Positions 1-7,417 of a DNA stretch of 41,701 nucleotides are shown here, one piece after another (the first letter of the stretch is position 1; every line of letters starts with the position of its first letter). Position numbers and translations under genes: made by a program. Location: NCBI GenBank assembly GCA_964646755.1, contig CAZYIE010000030.1, positions 1-41,701 of the forward strand, given 5' to 3'. Origin of the DNA: MVRV01 sp964646755 (lineage in GTDB: Bacteria; Desulfobacterota; Syntrophia; Syntrophales; Smithellaceae). Under the pieces are notes generated by a model, which had not been told where the DNA came from, ran no database searches, and saw only the letters and a program-made list of their open reading frames with translations.

Positions 1-2
1 CA

Positions 3-54
3 GGCGATGGAGTTCGCCTTATAACCGCGTAATAATTGCTGATAACTCCTACCA
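3..54 (+). promoter_or_regulatory. Fluoride riboswitch aptamer (crcB motif)
   Basis: The segment follows the crcB/fluoride aptamer pattern. A GGCG/CGCC stem (3-6 with 15-18) encloses an eight-base loop, and six bases of that loop (9-14, GGAGTT) are complementary to 44-49 (AACTCC), giving the defining pseudoknot. The conserved GATG before the pseudoknot strand, a short middle helix near 27-29/37-39, the GCTGAT stretch before the second pseudoknot strand and the trailing CTACC all sit where the family has them. Fluoride aptamers control fluoride exporters and other ion transporters. Here the aptamer lies about 100 bases upstream of a cation/proton antiporter on the same strand. The motif match is seen directly; ligand identity is inferred from the family. 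Confidence 0.85.
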
Positions 55-65
55 CTAAATATAGT

Positions 66-144
66 GCCGATGTGATTTCATGAGATAACGACCCAGGCAT
101 ACGCCGGGCACGAGTTAGCCGCAGAAAGCACATTGGCAAAGGAG
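66..144 (+). promoter_or_regulatory. Structured leader / expression platform ending at the Shine-Dalgarno
   Basis: A 9-bp helix (one G-U pair) joins 66-74 to 129-137. It encloses a hairpin of 92-98 with 103-108 (one bulged A, four-base loop), and a short AAC/GTT pairing (87-89 with 114-116) may bracket that hairpin. The 3-prime strand of the outer helix ends one base before the AAAGGAG ribosome-binding site (138-144) of the antiporter gene, so the fold could control ribosome access in response to the upstream aptamer. I do not recognise it as a known riboswitch class. The inner hairpin resembles the GC-rich CCGGC-loop-GCCGG repeats elsewhere in the window, so part of it may be a repeat. Confidence 0.45.
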
Positions 145-151
145 TTATTTT

Positions 152-1354
152 ATGCTGAGCATCTACTTCCTTGCCGCTTTTTTGTTTCTGGCAGCAGTTC
201 TATCAACCATCCTGGCCAACCGCCTGAAAATCTCCATGGCTTTAATGGAAATTATTGTCGGCGCAGCTATCGGCTATGCGGCTTTTCAACTTCATTGGAC
301 CGAACAACTGTCCTTGAATGCTGACTGGTTAAAATTCTGCACAGGAGTCGGCGCTATTATGCTGACCTTTCTTGCGGGTGCGGAATTGAATCCCGATGTT
401 ATGAAATCCAAAATCAAAGAAGTTTCCATTATTGGATTCATTGGATTTTTTGCCCCTTTTATCGGCTGTTCATTAATCGCATATTATTTAATAGGATGGA
501 GCTTACAATCGAGTTTATTATGCGGCATTGCGCTTTCCACAACATCAATGGCTGTAGTTTACGCCGTAATGCTGGAATCCGGATTGAATAAAACTGACTT
601 CGGCAAAGGACTTTTGGGAGCATGTTTCGTCAACGACTTGGGCACAGTCATTGGCTTAGGATTGATCTTCGCCCCTTTCACCATCAGAACAATTATATTT
701 ATTGCCGTAATGATTGCGTTAATTTTTGTTTTACCCTGGCTCACTGATTACCTAATTAAACATTTTGCCCATAAAACAGCGGCAATTCGGGCGAAATGGA
801 TACTTTTCGTCTTACTTTCCATGGGCGTCCTTGCTCTCTGGGCGGATAGTGAACCTGTCTTGCCTGCTTATGTAATAGGTATGTTATTGGCAAAAACCAT
901 GGAAAAGGATGGCCATTTTGTTCGCCGATTGAGGACATTGACAGTCGGTTTTTTAACACCTTTATATTTCTTGAGAGCCGGTGCGCTGGTATCAATACCG
1001 GCGCTTGTTGCCGCCCCTGCTATCTTTCTTTTACTACTTGCCGGGAAAGTAATTTCCAAAATCTGCGGATTGTATCCGGCGATTCGCAGTTTCCGGGACG
1101 ATAAAAATGAACAATGGTATTATACGTTGCTCATGTCCACCGGTTTGACATTCGGCACAATTTCCGCGCTGTTCGGCTTGTCGCACAATATCATCTCTCA
1201 AGAGCAATATTCTTATATTGTCGGCGCGGTAATCGCCAGCGCGGTAATTCCCACGCTTATTGCAAACAAGTTTTTCCTGCCTAGCCATCTGCTTGAAGAG
1301 CCGATTTTGGATGATCAGGCACCTGACGAAAAAGACATTTTTAATAAATTGTAA
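152..1354 (+). CDS. CPA2-type cation/proton antiporter (Na+/H+ exchanger family)
   Basis: A 400-residue, very hydrophobic protein with about twelve predicted membrane spans, the size of a bare Na_H_Exchanger transport domain without the C-terminal RCK or TrkA domains of Kef proteins. It carries the family's FLAGAELNP-like stretch (about 73-81) and the core Asn-Asp pair (N161-D162 in FVNDLGTV) that marks electrogenic, Na+-type CPA2 members. It should exchange monovalent cations for protons across the inner membrane. The ATG is fixed by AAAGGAG seven bases upstream. The gene sits behind a fluoride riboswitch, and antiporters of this superfamily are known among fluoride-riboswitch-linked genes, so a role in ion or pH homeostasis under fluoride stress is inferred. 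The ion specificity cannot be read from the sequence. Confidence 0.85.
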   Translation: MLSIYFLAAFLFLAAVLSTILANRLKISMALMEIIVGAAIGYAAFQLHWTEQLSLNADWLKFCTGVGAIMLTFLAGAELNPDVMKSKIKEVSIIGFIGFFAPFIGCSLIAYYLIGWSLQSSLLCGIALSTTSMAVVYAVMLESGLNKTDFGKGLLGACFVNDLGTVIGLGLIFAPFTIRTIIFIAVMIALIFVLPWLTDYLIKHFAHKTAAIRAKWILFVLLSMGVLALWADSEPVLPAYVIGMLLAKTMEKDGHFVRRLRTLTVGFLTPLYFLRAGALVSIPALVAAPAIFLLLLAGKVISKICGLYPAIRSFRDDKNEQWYYTLLMSTGLTFGTISALFGLSHNIISQEQYSYIVGAVIASAVIPTLIANKFFLPSHLLEEPILDDQAPDEKDIFNKL

Positions 1355-1426
1355 TTCTTTTGAAAAAAATAAGATTGCATTTACAGGACATTTCTCTTAG
1401 AAAATAGTTCATCTAAAATAAGCGGT

Positions 1427-1642
1427 GTGCATTTGATAATTACCGATACAGCAGGTATCTGCAAGATTTGCCAAAATAAGCAAGCTGTGATTCTTTGCGA
1501 TGGCTGTGAAATTGGCCTTTGTCAGGATTGCCGGAAATTTGATTTATGGGGCTACGGCTGTGGACATGTCGATACGCGTGTTTTCTGTCCTAAATGCTTT
1601 GATGATATTACAATTAATCCCTATTCTGGAAAAATCGACTAA
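1427..1642 (+). CDS. Small cysteine-rich zinc-binding protein
   Basis: A 71-residue protein with nine cysteines (12, 15, 24, 27, 32, 35, 45, 54, 57) and His47, arranged as successive CxxC pairs. The pattern suggests a cross-brace, B-box or RING-like fold binding two zinc ions. No membrane segment or signal peptide is seen. The only usable start is GTG at 1427 without a convincing ribosome-binding site, so the exact N-terminus is uncertain. It lies between the antiporter and the YbaK gene on the same strand. The even coding character and ordered cysteines support a real gene, but I cannot assign a function; partner binding or a regulatory role is a guess. Confidence 0.6.
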   Translation: MHLIITDTAGICKICQNKQAVILCDGCEIGLCQDCRKFDLWGYGCGHVDTRVFCPKCFDDITINPYSGKID

Positions 1643-1687
1643 GCCCGGTTCATTGCATTTTGCGTTTTCATCATTATCATATACGCT

Positions 1688-2170
1688 ATGACCAAAGAAA
1701 AGATTCCTTCATCGCCTGCTATCCTGGCCCTAAAAGCGCAATCGGCTGTTTTCACATTGCATTCTTATCAGTACGAAGAAAAAGGCGGTACAAAAGTATC
1801 GGCAATGAAATTGGGCGTTGATGAACATTGTGTCATTAAAACACTGATCATGGAAGATGAAAACTCTCACCCTCTGGCGATTTTGATGCACGGAGATAAG
1901 GAAGTTTCTACAAAAACATTGGCGCGCAGCATCGGTGCAAAGTTCATTGTACCTTGCCGGCCGGAAATTGCCCTGAAGCACACCGGCTACAAAGTAGGCG
2001 GAACTTCTCCCTTCGGCACAAGAAAAACATTGCCGATATATATGGAAAAGACTATTCTGAATTTACCGGCCATTCTGATTAATGCCGGCAGCAGGGGGTT
2101 ACTGGCGCAGATGGCTCCGTCAGAAGTAGTGAGAATCCTCCACCCGGTAATGGTTAACGTTTCTATATGA
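1688..2170 (+). CDS. ybaK: YbaK/EbsC-type Cys-tRNA(Pro) deacylase
   Basis: A 160-residue single-domain protein of the YbaK/prolyl-tRNA editing superfamily, the usual length for stand-alone YbaK. Typical stretches are the N-terminal ALKAQSAVFTLHSYQYEE, the MHGDKEVSTKTLAR segment containing the conserved lysine region, and the GGTSPFGTRKTLPIY loop. Members hydrolyse Cys-tRNA(Pro) made by ProRS misacylation, acting in trans in the cytoplasm. The ATG at 1688 has no strong Shine-Dalgarno. The next gene (thioredoxin) begins 25 bases downstream, so the two may be cotranscribed. Confidence 0.88.
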   Translation: MTKEKIPSSPAILALKAQSAVFTLHSYQYEEKGGTKVSAMKLGVDEHCVIKTLIMEDENSHPLAILMHGDKEVSTKTLARSIGAKFIVPCRPEIALKHTGYKVGGTSPFGTRKTLPIYMEKTILNLPAILINAGSRGLLAQMAPSEVVRILHPVMVNVSI

Positions 2171-2195
2171 TTTTCTTTAGGAAATAGGTGACTAT

Positions 2196-2753
2196 ATGCC
2201 TGATAATGTAATAATACGCTGTCTGAATTGCGGCACTAAAAATCGCATACCCAATCAGAAATTTCAGAAACGTCCGACATGCGGGAATTGCCATGCGCCT
2301 CTGGATGATTTGATTATCCGCTGCCTCAAATGCGGCACAAAAAATAGAATGTCGGAGGAAAAACTCAATCAAAAACCTCTGTGTGGAAAATGCCATGAAC
2401 CACTGGTTATAGCCCAGCAACAAACAAGGCCTGTAGAAGTAACTGATGATTCTTTTGCCCGGGAAGTGCTGCTTGGCGATACCTCTGTTTTAGTTGATTG
2501 CTGGGCGCCCTGGTGCGCTCCCTGCCGCAAACTCTCGCCTGTTATCGAAGAGTTGGCCTCCGATTATGCTAATGGGGTAAAAGTAGCCAAACTCAACGTT
2601 GATGAAAATCCGATTACTGCTTCGCAATACGGAATTCGTAGTATTCCGACTCTGTTGCTTTTTAAAGACGGCAAATTAGTGCATAGGCTTGTCGGCGCTC
2701 TGCCTAAAGAAGAAATTGAAAAGAGCTTATTGTCTATTATCAAAACTAACTGA
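2196..2753 (+). CDS. trxC: Thioredoxin with two tandem N-terminal zinc ribbons (TrxC-like)
   Basis: A 185-residue cytoplasmic thiol-disulfide oxidoreductase. Residues 1-36 and 37-70 are two copies of one zinc-ribbon motif (IIRCLxCGTKNR, then CGxCHxPL) with cysteines 9/12/29/32 and 43/46/63/66. The thioredoxin fold follows (about 75-185), with active site W106-C-A-P-C110 and the cis-proline segment SIPTLLLF. E. coli Trx2 (TrxC) has a single N-terminal zinc ribbon, so the duplication is unusual, and the active site is WCAPC rather than WCGPC. The start ATG at 2196 follows AGGTGA. The Nudix gene begins just after the stop codon, suggesting cotranscription. Confidence 0.9.
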   Translation: MPDNVIIRCLNCGTKNRIPNQKFQKRPTCGNCHAPLDDLIIRCLKCGTKNRMSEEKLNQKPLCGKCHEPLVIAQQQTRPVEVTDDSFAREVLLGDTSVLVDCWAPWCAPCRKLSPVIEELASDYANGVKVAKLNVDENPITASQYGIRSIPTLLLFKDGKLVHRLVGALPKEEIEKSLLSIIKTN

Positions 2754-2754
2754 C

Positions 2755-3315
2755 ATGAAGATACCCTCTATGGAACAAAAAAAACCAGAGTTAATGTATC
2801 ACTGTAAAATATTTGATGTGTGGGAAGAGGAATTTGCTTTACCCAACGGCAAATCGACCAAACAAAGCAGCATTGATCATAAACCAACAGTTGCCATCAT
2901 TGCCATAAATGATAAAAGAGAAATACTTTTAATAAAACAATACCGCAATGCCGTAAAAAAACATCTCCTGGAAATTCCCGCAGGCACCATCGACAAAGAG
3001 GCAGAGACACCGCTTATTTGTGCAAAGCGCGAACTTGCCGAAGAAACAGGCTTTCAGGCTCAATCATTTATTCAGTTGTTTGCAGGCTATTTATTGCCGG
3101 GATATTGCAATGAATACATGTATTTTTTCCTTGCCCAAGGCCTTTTTGCGGCTCCCTTGCCTCCCGATGAGGATGAATTTATTGAAGTTATACCGACAAG
3201 CTTTTCCGCAGCAAAAAAAATGGTGGGAGATGGTACAATAATAGATGCTAAAACAGCTCTGGGCATCATCCTGGCGGACACTTTTGTGAGTAGGAAAACT
3301 TTATTGAAAAAGTAA
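2755..3315 (+). CDS. Nudix hydrolase, ADP-ribose pyrophosphatase-like
   Basis: A 186-residue protein starting at the ATG two bases after the thioredoxin stop; an alternative ATG lies at 2770. The arrangement is that of ADP-ribose/nucleoside-diphosphate-sugar pyrophosphatases: an N-terminal strand region, a substrate segment IKQYRNAV, then the Nudix box (GTIDKEAETP...KRELAEETGF) with the metal-binding REL-EE core. The spacing between the first glycine and first glutamate is one residue longer than the GX5E consensus. It would hydrolyse ADP-ribose or similar sugars to AMP and sugar phosphate. The last 15 bases overlap the convergent HD-GYP gene. The precise substrate is inferred only from overall similarity. 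Confidence 0.85.
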   Translation: MKIPSMEQKKPELMYHCKIFDVWEEEFALPNGKSTKQSSIDHKPTVAIIAINDKREILLIKQYRNAVKKHLLEIPAGTIDKEAETPLICAKRELAEETGFQAQSFIQLFAGYLLPGYCNEYMYFFLAQGLFAAPLPPDEDEFIEVIPTSFSAAKKMVGDGTIIDAKTALGIILADTFVSRKTLLKK

Positions 3316-4266
3316 AACGAATTTCTCAAAGATTTCCTTTTGAAAGTGATTCAGCATCTGGTTCCTCATCAGCGTCAGAGCTTCAAAAGGTTTCAGCTTT
3401 TGTTTATAAGGCCTTACCGAAACCAAAGCATCAAATACATCGGCCACCGAACATATTCGTCCATAAATGTGGATGTCTTCACAGCGCGTTTTGCGGGGGT
3501 ATCCGGTCCCGTCGTACCGTTCATGATGTTGTAAAACAATCAAACGGCATTCTTCGTTGATTTGTTTTGTCTCCGTCAAAAGCTTGAACCCCAGGCTCGG
3601 ATGTCGTCGCATTAGAGTCATTTCTTCTTCGGTGAGTTTGCCCGGCTTATTGATAACCGCTTCATCGATATATACCTTGCCGATATCATGCAAAAAGAAA
3701 CCGGCCCCCAAGGCATGCATGTCATGCTTATCACCTTTGGCAAGAACTACTTTCGCTAGAGATACGCCGTAAACACCCACATTCACCGAATGCAGGTAAG
3801 TATTATAATCGTGAGAAGTAAGTTTCAGCAAATGGTCGCTGGTGGCATCATCCGCAAGAATCAAATCTACAACATCAACAATGCCCTTCTTAAATTGGGC
3901 AATATTTTCTCCGGAAGGATTTTCCCATAGCTTGCTAATCATATTTACAGAATATAAATGAACAGCCTGCGCTTTCGGCTCCGGCAGCATGTTCTTGTCC
4001 TGGATAACTTCCTTTAATTTCTCCGGTACAATGTTTGCTGAAAAGTCCTTTTCCGGCTGTTCCTCCGAGGCAAGCTTTTCCTTAGCGGTCACACCTTTTT
4101 TCTCATTAATATTCACTTCCGTAATGCCATATTCAATAATTTTATCAATTTGCTTTTGAGAATTAATAGTAAAACTGTTCCTTAAAAACGGATGGGCACG
4201 CCAGGCACTAGGCAATTCTATGTACATACCGACTTTAAGTTCAGATACTTTAATTCTCTTTATCAT
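3301..4266 (-). CDS. HD-GYP cyclic-di-GMP phosphodiesterase (copy 1)
   Basis: A 321-residue cytoplasmic protein. An N-terminal DUF3391-like region (about 1-60, KVSELKVGMYIELP) precedes an HD-GYP domain (about 130-321). The HD-GYP ligands are present: HDYNTYLHS, FFLHDIGKV, RRHPSLG, LQHHERYDGTGYP and VADVFDAL. Such enzymes break c-di-GMP to pGpG or GMP using a di- or tri-iron centre. The stretch after GYP (RKTRCEDI) departs from the usual GYPxGLxGxxI, unlike the neighbouring paralogue, so the two may differ in activity. The ATG at 4266 follows AAGGGA. It is the last gene of a four-gene operon with a GGDEF protein and a lipoprotein, and starts 22 bases after its paralogue's stop. Confidence 0.9.
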   Translation of the reverse strand: MIKRIKVSELKVGMYIELPSAWRAHPFLRNSFTINSQKQIDKIIEYGITEVNINEKKGVTAKEKLASEEQPEKDFSANIVPEKLKEVIQDKNMLPEPKAQAVHLYSVNMISKLWENPSGENIAQFKKGIVDVVDLILADDATSDHLLKLTSHDYNTYLHSVNVGVYGVSLAKVVLAKGDKHDMHALGAGFFLHDIGKVYIDEAVINKPGKLTEEEMTLMRRHPSLGFKLLTETKQINEECRLIVLQHHERYDGTGYPRKTRCEDIHIYGRICSVADVFDALVSVRPYKQKLKPFEALTLMRNQMLNHFQKEIFEKFVLLFQ

Positions 4267-4288
4267 AAGCTAAGTTCCCTTGGCGCCA

Positions 4289-5281
4289 CTATTGAAAGAG
4301 CAGAACAAATTTGTGAAATAATTCCTTATGAAAATGTTCCAGCATTTCTTCTTTCATGACATTGAGAGCCTCAAAGGGCCGCAGTTGCTGCCGGTACGGT
4401 CGTTTCGCGCTCAACGCATCATAAACATCGGCCAGCGAGCAAATCCGTGCATAAAGGTGAATTTCCTCTCCTTTTAATCCCTGAGGATACCCCCGTCCGT
4501 TATCTCTTTCATGATGCTGCAAAACCACGTTTTTGCATTCCTCCGATGACTGGTTTGTTTGTGTTAATATCTCATAACCATATTGAGGATGCCTACGCAT
4601 TGCCAGCATTTCTTCATCGGTGAGAACAGCCGGTTTGAGAATAATATTAACATCGACTTTCACCTTCCCGATATCATGCAAGAAGAAACCGGCGCCCAAC
4701 TCATGCATGTCATGGGCATTCGATCGTTTAAAGAGTGTTTTGGCTAACGAAATCGCCAGCAAACCAACATTAACCGAATGCACATAAGTATTATAATCAT
4801 GCGATGTGAGCGCTAATAATTGTTGATTTGTAGCATCATCATCAAGAATTAGATCCACAACTTCAGCAATGCCCTGTTTAGCTTCCTTGATAGTCTCCGT
4901 TGAAGGATTTTCCATCAATCGCTCAATCATTACAACAGAATGCAGTTGTATTGCTTTTGCCTTTTGGGCTGGCGGCATTTTTTTGTCTTGAATGGCTTCC
5001 TGTAAATCAGGAGGGATTATTGGCAGGTGAGCTTTGCTAGCTTCCGGAACAAGCACCTTTCTTGTTTCCGTAACAACCTCTTTTCTTGATGCTTCCCGGG
5101 GAAATATGCTTCTCTCCGAATCAATGGAAACTTCAGCAATCCCAGCTTCAAGCAGTTTGGTAATTTGCCCCGGAGAATCAATAATAAATTCATTTTTTAA
5201 AAAAGGATGGGCAAACCATTTTTTGGGCAATAAAATATACATGCCCATTTTAATGTCCTGTGTTTTTACCTTATTGATCAT
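4289..5281 (-). CDS. HD-GYP cyclic-di-GMP phosphodiesterase (copy 2)
   Basis: A 330-residue paralogue of the downstream gene with the same architecture: a DUF3391-like N-terminus (DIKMGMYILLPKKWFAHPF), a variable linker, and an HD-GYP domain with HDYNTYVHS, FFLHDIGKV, RRHPQYG, HHERDNGRGYP and the canonical GLKGEEI after GYP. All expected metal ligands are visible. I choose ATG 5281 over a GTG at 5296 because it aligns with the paralogue's MIKRIKVSEL start and has GGAAAA at a suitable distance. The tandem arrangement indicates a local duplication. Substrate breakdown of c-di-GMP is inferred from the family. Confidence 0.9.
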   Translation of the reverse strand: MINKVKTQDIKMGMYILLPKKWFAHPFLKNEFIIDSPGQITKLLEAGIAEVSIDSERSIFPREASRKEVVTETRKVLVPEASKAHLPIIPPDLQEAIQDKKMPPAQKAKAIQLHSVVMIERLMENPSTETIKEAKQGIAEVVDLILDDDATNQQLLALTSHDYNTYVHSVNVGLLAISLAKTLFKRSNAHDMHELGAGFFLHDIGKVKVDVNIILKPAVLTDEEMLAMRRHPQYGYEILTQTNQSSEECKNVVLQHHERDNGRGYPQGLKGEEIHLYARICSLADVYDALSAKRPYRQQLRPFEALNVMKEEMLEHFHKELFHKFVLLFQ

Positions 5282-5347
5282 AAAGCTGTTTTCCACAGTT
5301 GCTATTTATTCTTTGTTACGGATAATAATCATCAAGAACCAGTGCTT

Positions 5348-5869
5348 TTACTTTAGCATTTTTTCTCTTTGACCCATCTGTATTTCTAACTTTTTTAAAA
5401 GTGCAATGTCGTTTTTTAATTGCTCATTTTCCTGTTGTAGTTTGACGGTTTCTGTTTGATACCTTTCTTCGAAATATTTCGCATCCTTTTTCAGTTTCGT
5501 TTTTTCGGTATTCGCTTTATCCAGCGCCACTGATCCAGTTTTAACTTTTTCTTGCAAATCAAGTATATTGTTAAGGAGCAGCATTAATGATTGAGCGCTG
5601 CCAACCCATTTGCTTTGGGGATGCTTTTGGATAAAAATTCCCAGTTTAGCCTTGGCTGCATTATAGTCCGGCTTTCCCTCAATATTGTTCAAAGACATTA
5701 ATGCTTCATGGATCATATCAGCATCAGATTGAAATAATCTAAACATGCTTTCTTGCTTCTGAACGGCTAATTTCCGACTGTCTGCTTTATCAATGACCTT
5801 GCTATTGGCACATCCCGCAACAAAAGTTGCAAGAATTAAAATAATAATTGTCGCTCTGACTTTTTTCAA
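5348..5869 (-). CDS. Coiled-coil lipoprotein of the c-di-GMP operon
   Basis: A 173-residue predicted lipoprotein. A short positively charged start (KKVRA), a hydrophobic run and the lipobox FVAGC near residue 20 form a type II signal peptide. The middle (about 40-100) is helical and TPR-like (YNAAKAKLGIFIQKHPQSKWVGSAQ), and the C-terminal third (about 105-170) is a charged heptad-rich coiled coil. The start is TTG at 5869: it gives the proper signal peptide, has GGAG five bases upstream, and overlaps the stop codon of the preceding GGDEF gene as TTGA, implying translational coupling. A longer frame upstream exists but would bury the signal peptide. It may anchor or sense on the periplasmic side of the GGDEF protein; the precise role is unknown. 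Confidence 0.8.
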   Translation of the reverse strand: MKKVRATIIILILATFVAGCANSKVIDKADSRKLAVQKQESMFRLFQSDADMIHEALMSLNNIEGKPDYNAAKAKLGIFIQKHPQSKWVGSAQSLMLLLNNILDLQEKVKTGSVALDKANTEKTKLKKDAKYFEERYQTETVKLQQENEQLKNDIALLKKLEIQMGQREKMLK

Positions 5870-7251
5870 CAATTCTCCATCTCCAATGTCCCCTGCTGCG
5901 CTGCCGGATATAAAATATTGTGTTTTTCCCAATCGACCTCGGTCACATAGTTACTGCCGGGAAGTAATTTGGCATATTCCTTGAGCTCGGCCGCGGTCAT
6001 GGCCATATCCAGCGGATTTTTAAATCTTGTTCCATCATCAGTAACTATGGCGACGGAAACTGTAATTAAAGGAAATTTTTGCGTTATTCCCTGACGGTCT
6101 TTCCCAATGATATAACCTCTTTGGGCGTCCTGTACCTCGTAAAACCGGCCAATGCGTTTTTCAAAATCTGCAACCAATTTTTGGCAAATTCTTTTCGCCT
6201 GCTCCGGGCTTGCTATTACGACAAAGTCATCTCCACCAATATGACCGATAAATATTTCTTCCTGTGGTTTTTTTTCAACGTACTCTTGAAGGGTGTCGGC
6301 AACTTCCTTCAGGACTTCACTGCCCCATGCATATCCATATTTATCGGCAAACGGCTTAAAATTATCCAGATCAACCTGACAAAGAGAGAACAATCTACCC
6401 GCGGCCAACATCTCCGTGATCCGGTTTTCAATGGCAATATTTCCCGGAAGACCGGTCAGGGGGCTGGCATTCAAATTCATTTCTTCAAGTATTTTAAGCC
6501 TTTGCGTCATATAAATAAAATCTTGGGCCAAGGCTCCGATTTCATCATTACGCCGCACGGAAATCTGATGGTTGAGGTTCCCTTCAGCAATTAAACTGGT
6601 AGCATGTTGTAGTTGTCTCAGTGGCTTGGAAATATTGCGGGTAATCACAAGAGCCAAGGCAATACCTAAAATCAAGCTAAACAAACTCAACCCCAGAGTC
6701 ATGGTAGTCGCATTAGAACTTTGACTGGTAATAAAACTCATCTTATCATTAATCGCTTTATCAGTTCCCATCTGAATATTTTTGAGCTGTAACGCCATGG
6801 CGTCAATTGATCCTCTGCTTGCAGAATCGGAAAGCGCCATGGCATCCTGCAGGCGACCTTCTTTTAACAATGCGACTTCCTGAGAAAAATAAGTTCCATA
6901 GCGATCATGCAGAAGGGCAAGGTTATTGAAGCTTTTGTCCCGGGATTTTTCGGTATTAAGTTTTTTTATCGTTTCCAGACCGGCCTTGAAATCAGCGTCA
7001 CGCTGCCAGAAGATTTGCTCCAAAGAAGGATCTTTAAAAATAAAGTATTTCTTTTCAGTGCTTTCCTGCGCCAGCAGCGCATCTCGCATACTTTTAGCCG
7101 TTTCCACCACAATAAAATGGCGATGCGTAATGTCATAGGCTGCCTGATTAAGCTTTTGTAGATGAAATATTGCCGAAGCGCTCACCAACAATGTAAGCAG
7201 CGCCATAAACAGATAACCGAACAGAAGTTTACGGCTTATGGTAAGTTTCAT
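5866..7251 (-). CDS. Membrane sensor diguanylate cyclase (HAMP-GGDEF)
   Basis: A 461-residue inner-membrane protein. TM1 (about 8-30), a periplasmic four-helix sensor region (about 31-180), TM2 (about 182-205), HAMP (about 206-258), then a GGDEF domain (about 265-435). The active-site motif reads GGDDF (in GHIGGDDFVVI) rather than GG(D/E)EF, and no RxxD inhibitory site lies five residues upstream. The domain begins with LTGLPGN, typical of a subfamily with this GGDDF variant, so activity is plausible but not certain. The ATG at 7251 follows AGGA. It is the first gene of an operon with a lipoprotein and two HD-GYP phosphodiesterases and likely sets local c-di-GMP in response to an external cue. 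Confidence 0.88.
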   Translation of the reverse strand: MKLTISRKLLFGYLFMALLTLLVSASAIFHLQKLNQAAYDITHRHFIVVETAKSMRDALLAQESTEKKYFIFKDPSLEQIFWQRDADFKAGLETIKKLNTEKSRDKSFNNLALLHDRYGTYFSQEVALLKEGRLQDAMALSDSASRGSIDAMALQLKNIQMGTDKAINDKMSFITSQSSNATTMTLGLSLFSLILGIALALVITRNISKPLRQLQHATSLIAEGNLNHQISVRRNDEIGALAQDFIYMTQRLKILEEMNLNASPLTGLPGNIAIENRITEMLAAGRLFSLCQVDLDNFKPFADKYGYAWGSEVLKEVADTLQEYVEKKPQEEIFIGHIGGDDFVVIASPEQAKRICQKLVADFEKRIGRFYEVQDAQRGYIIGKDRQGITQKFPLITVSVAIVTDDGTRFKNPLDMAMTAAELKEYAKLLPGSNYVTEVDWEKHNILYPAAQQGTLEMENC

Positions 7252-7359
7252 TGTCCTGTTTATCCTTTAAGATACTTAGAATAAAGAAGTAACATAACCC
7301 ATGCTCGAGAGTAAAGCATAAACTTGTTTCGGGCAAAGAGACATTTCCGGGAAAGCTCC

Positions 7360-7388
7360 TTGCCACTAACATAAAGTTTTGCTAGACT
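7360..7388 (+). promoter_or_regulatory. Sigma-70-like promoter for paaK
   Basis: TTGCCA (7360-7365) and TAGACT (7383-7388) are separated by 17 bases and lie about 30 bases upstream of the paaK start, in the divergent region between the c-di-GMP operon and paaK. Confidence 0.5.
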
Positions 7389-7417
7389 GAAATTCATCAA
7401 TAAAGGGAGGCGACTAT

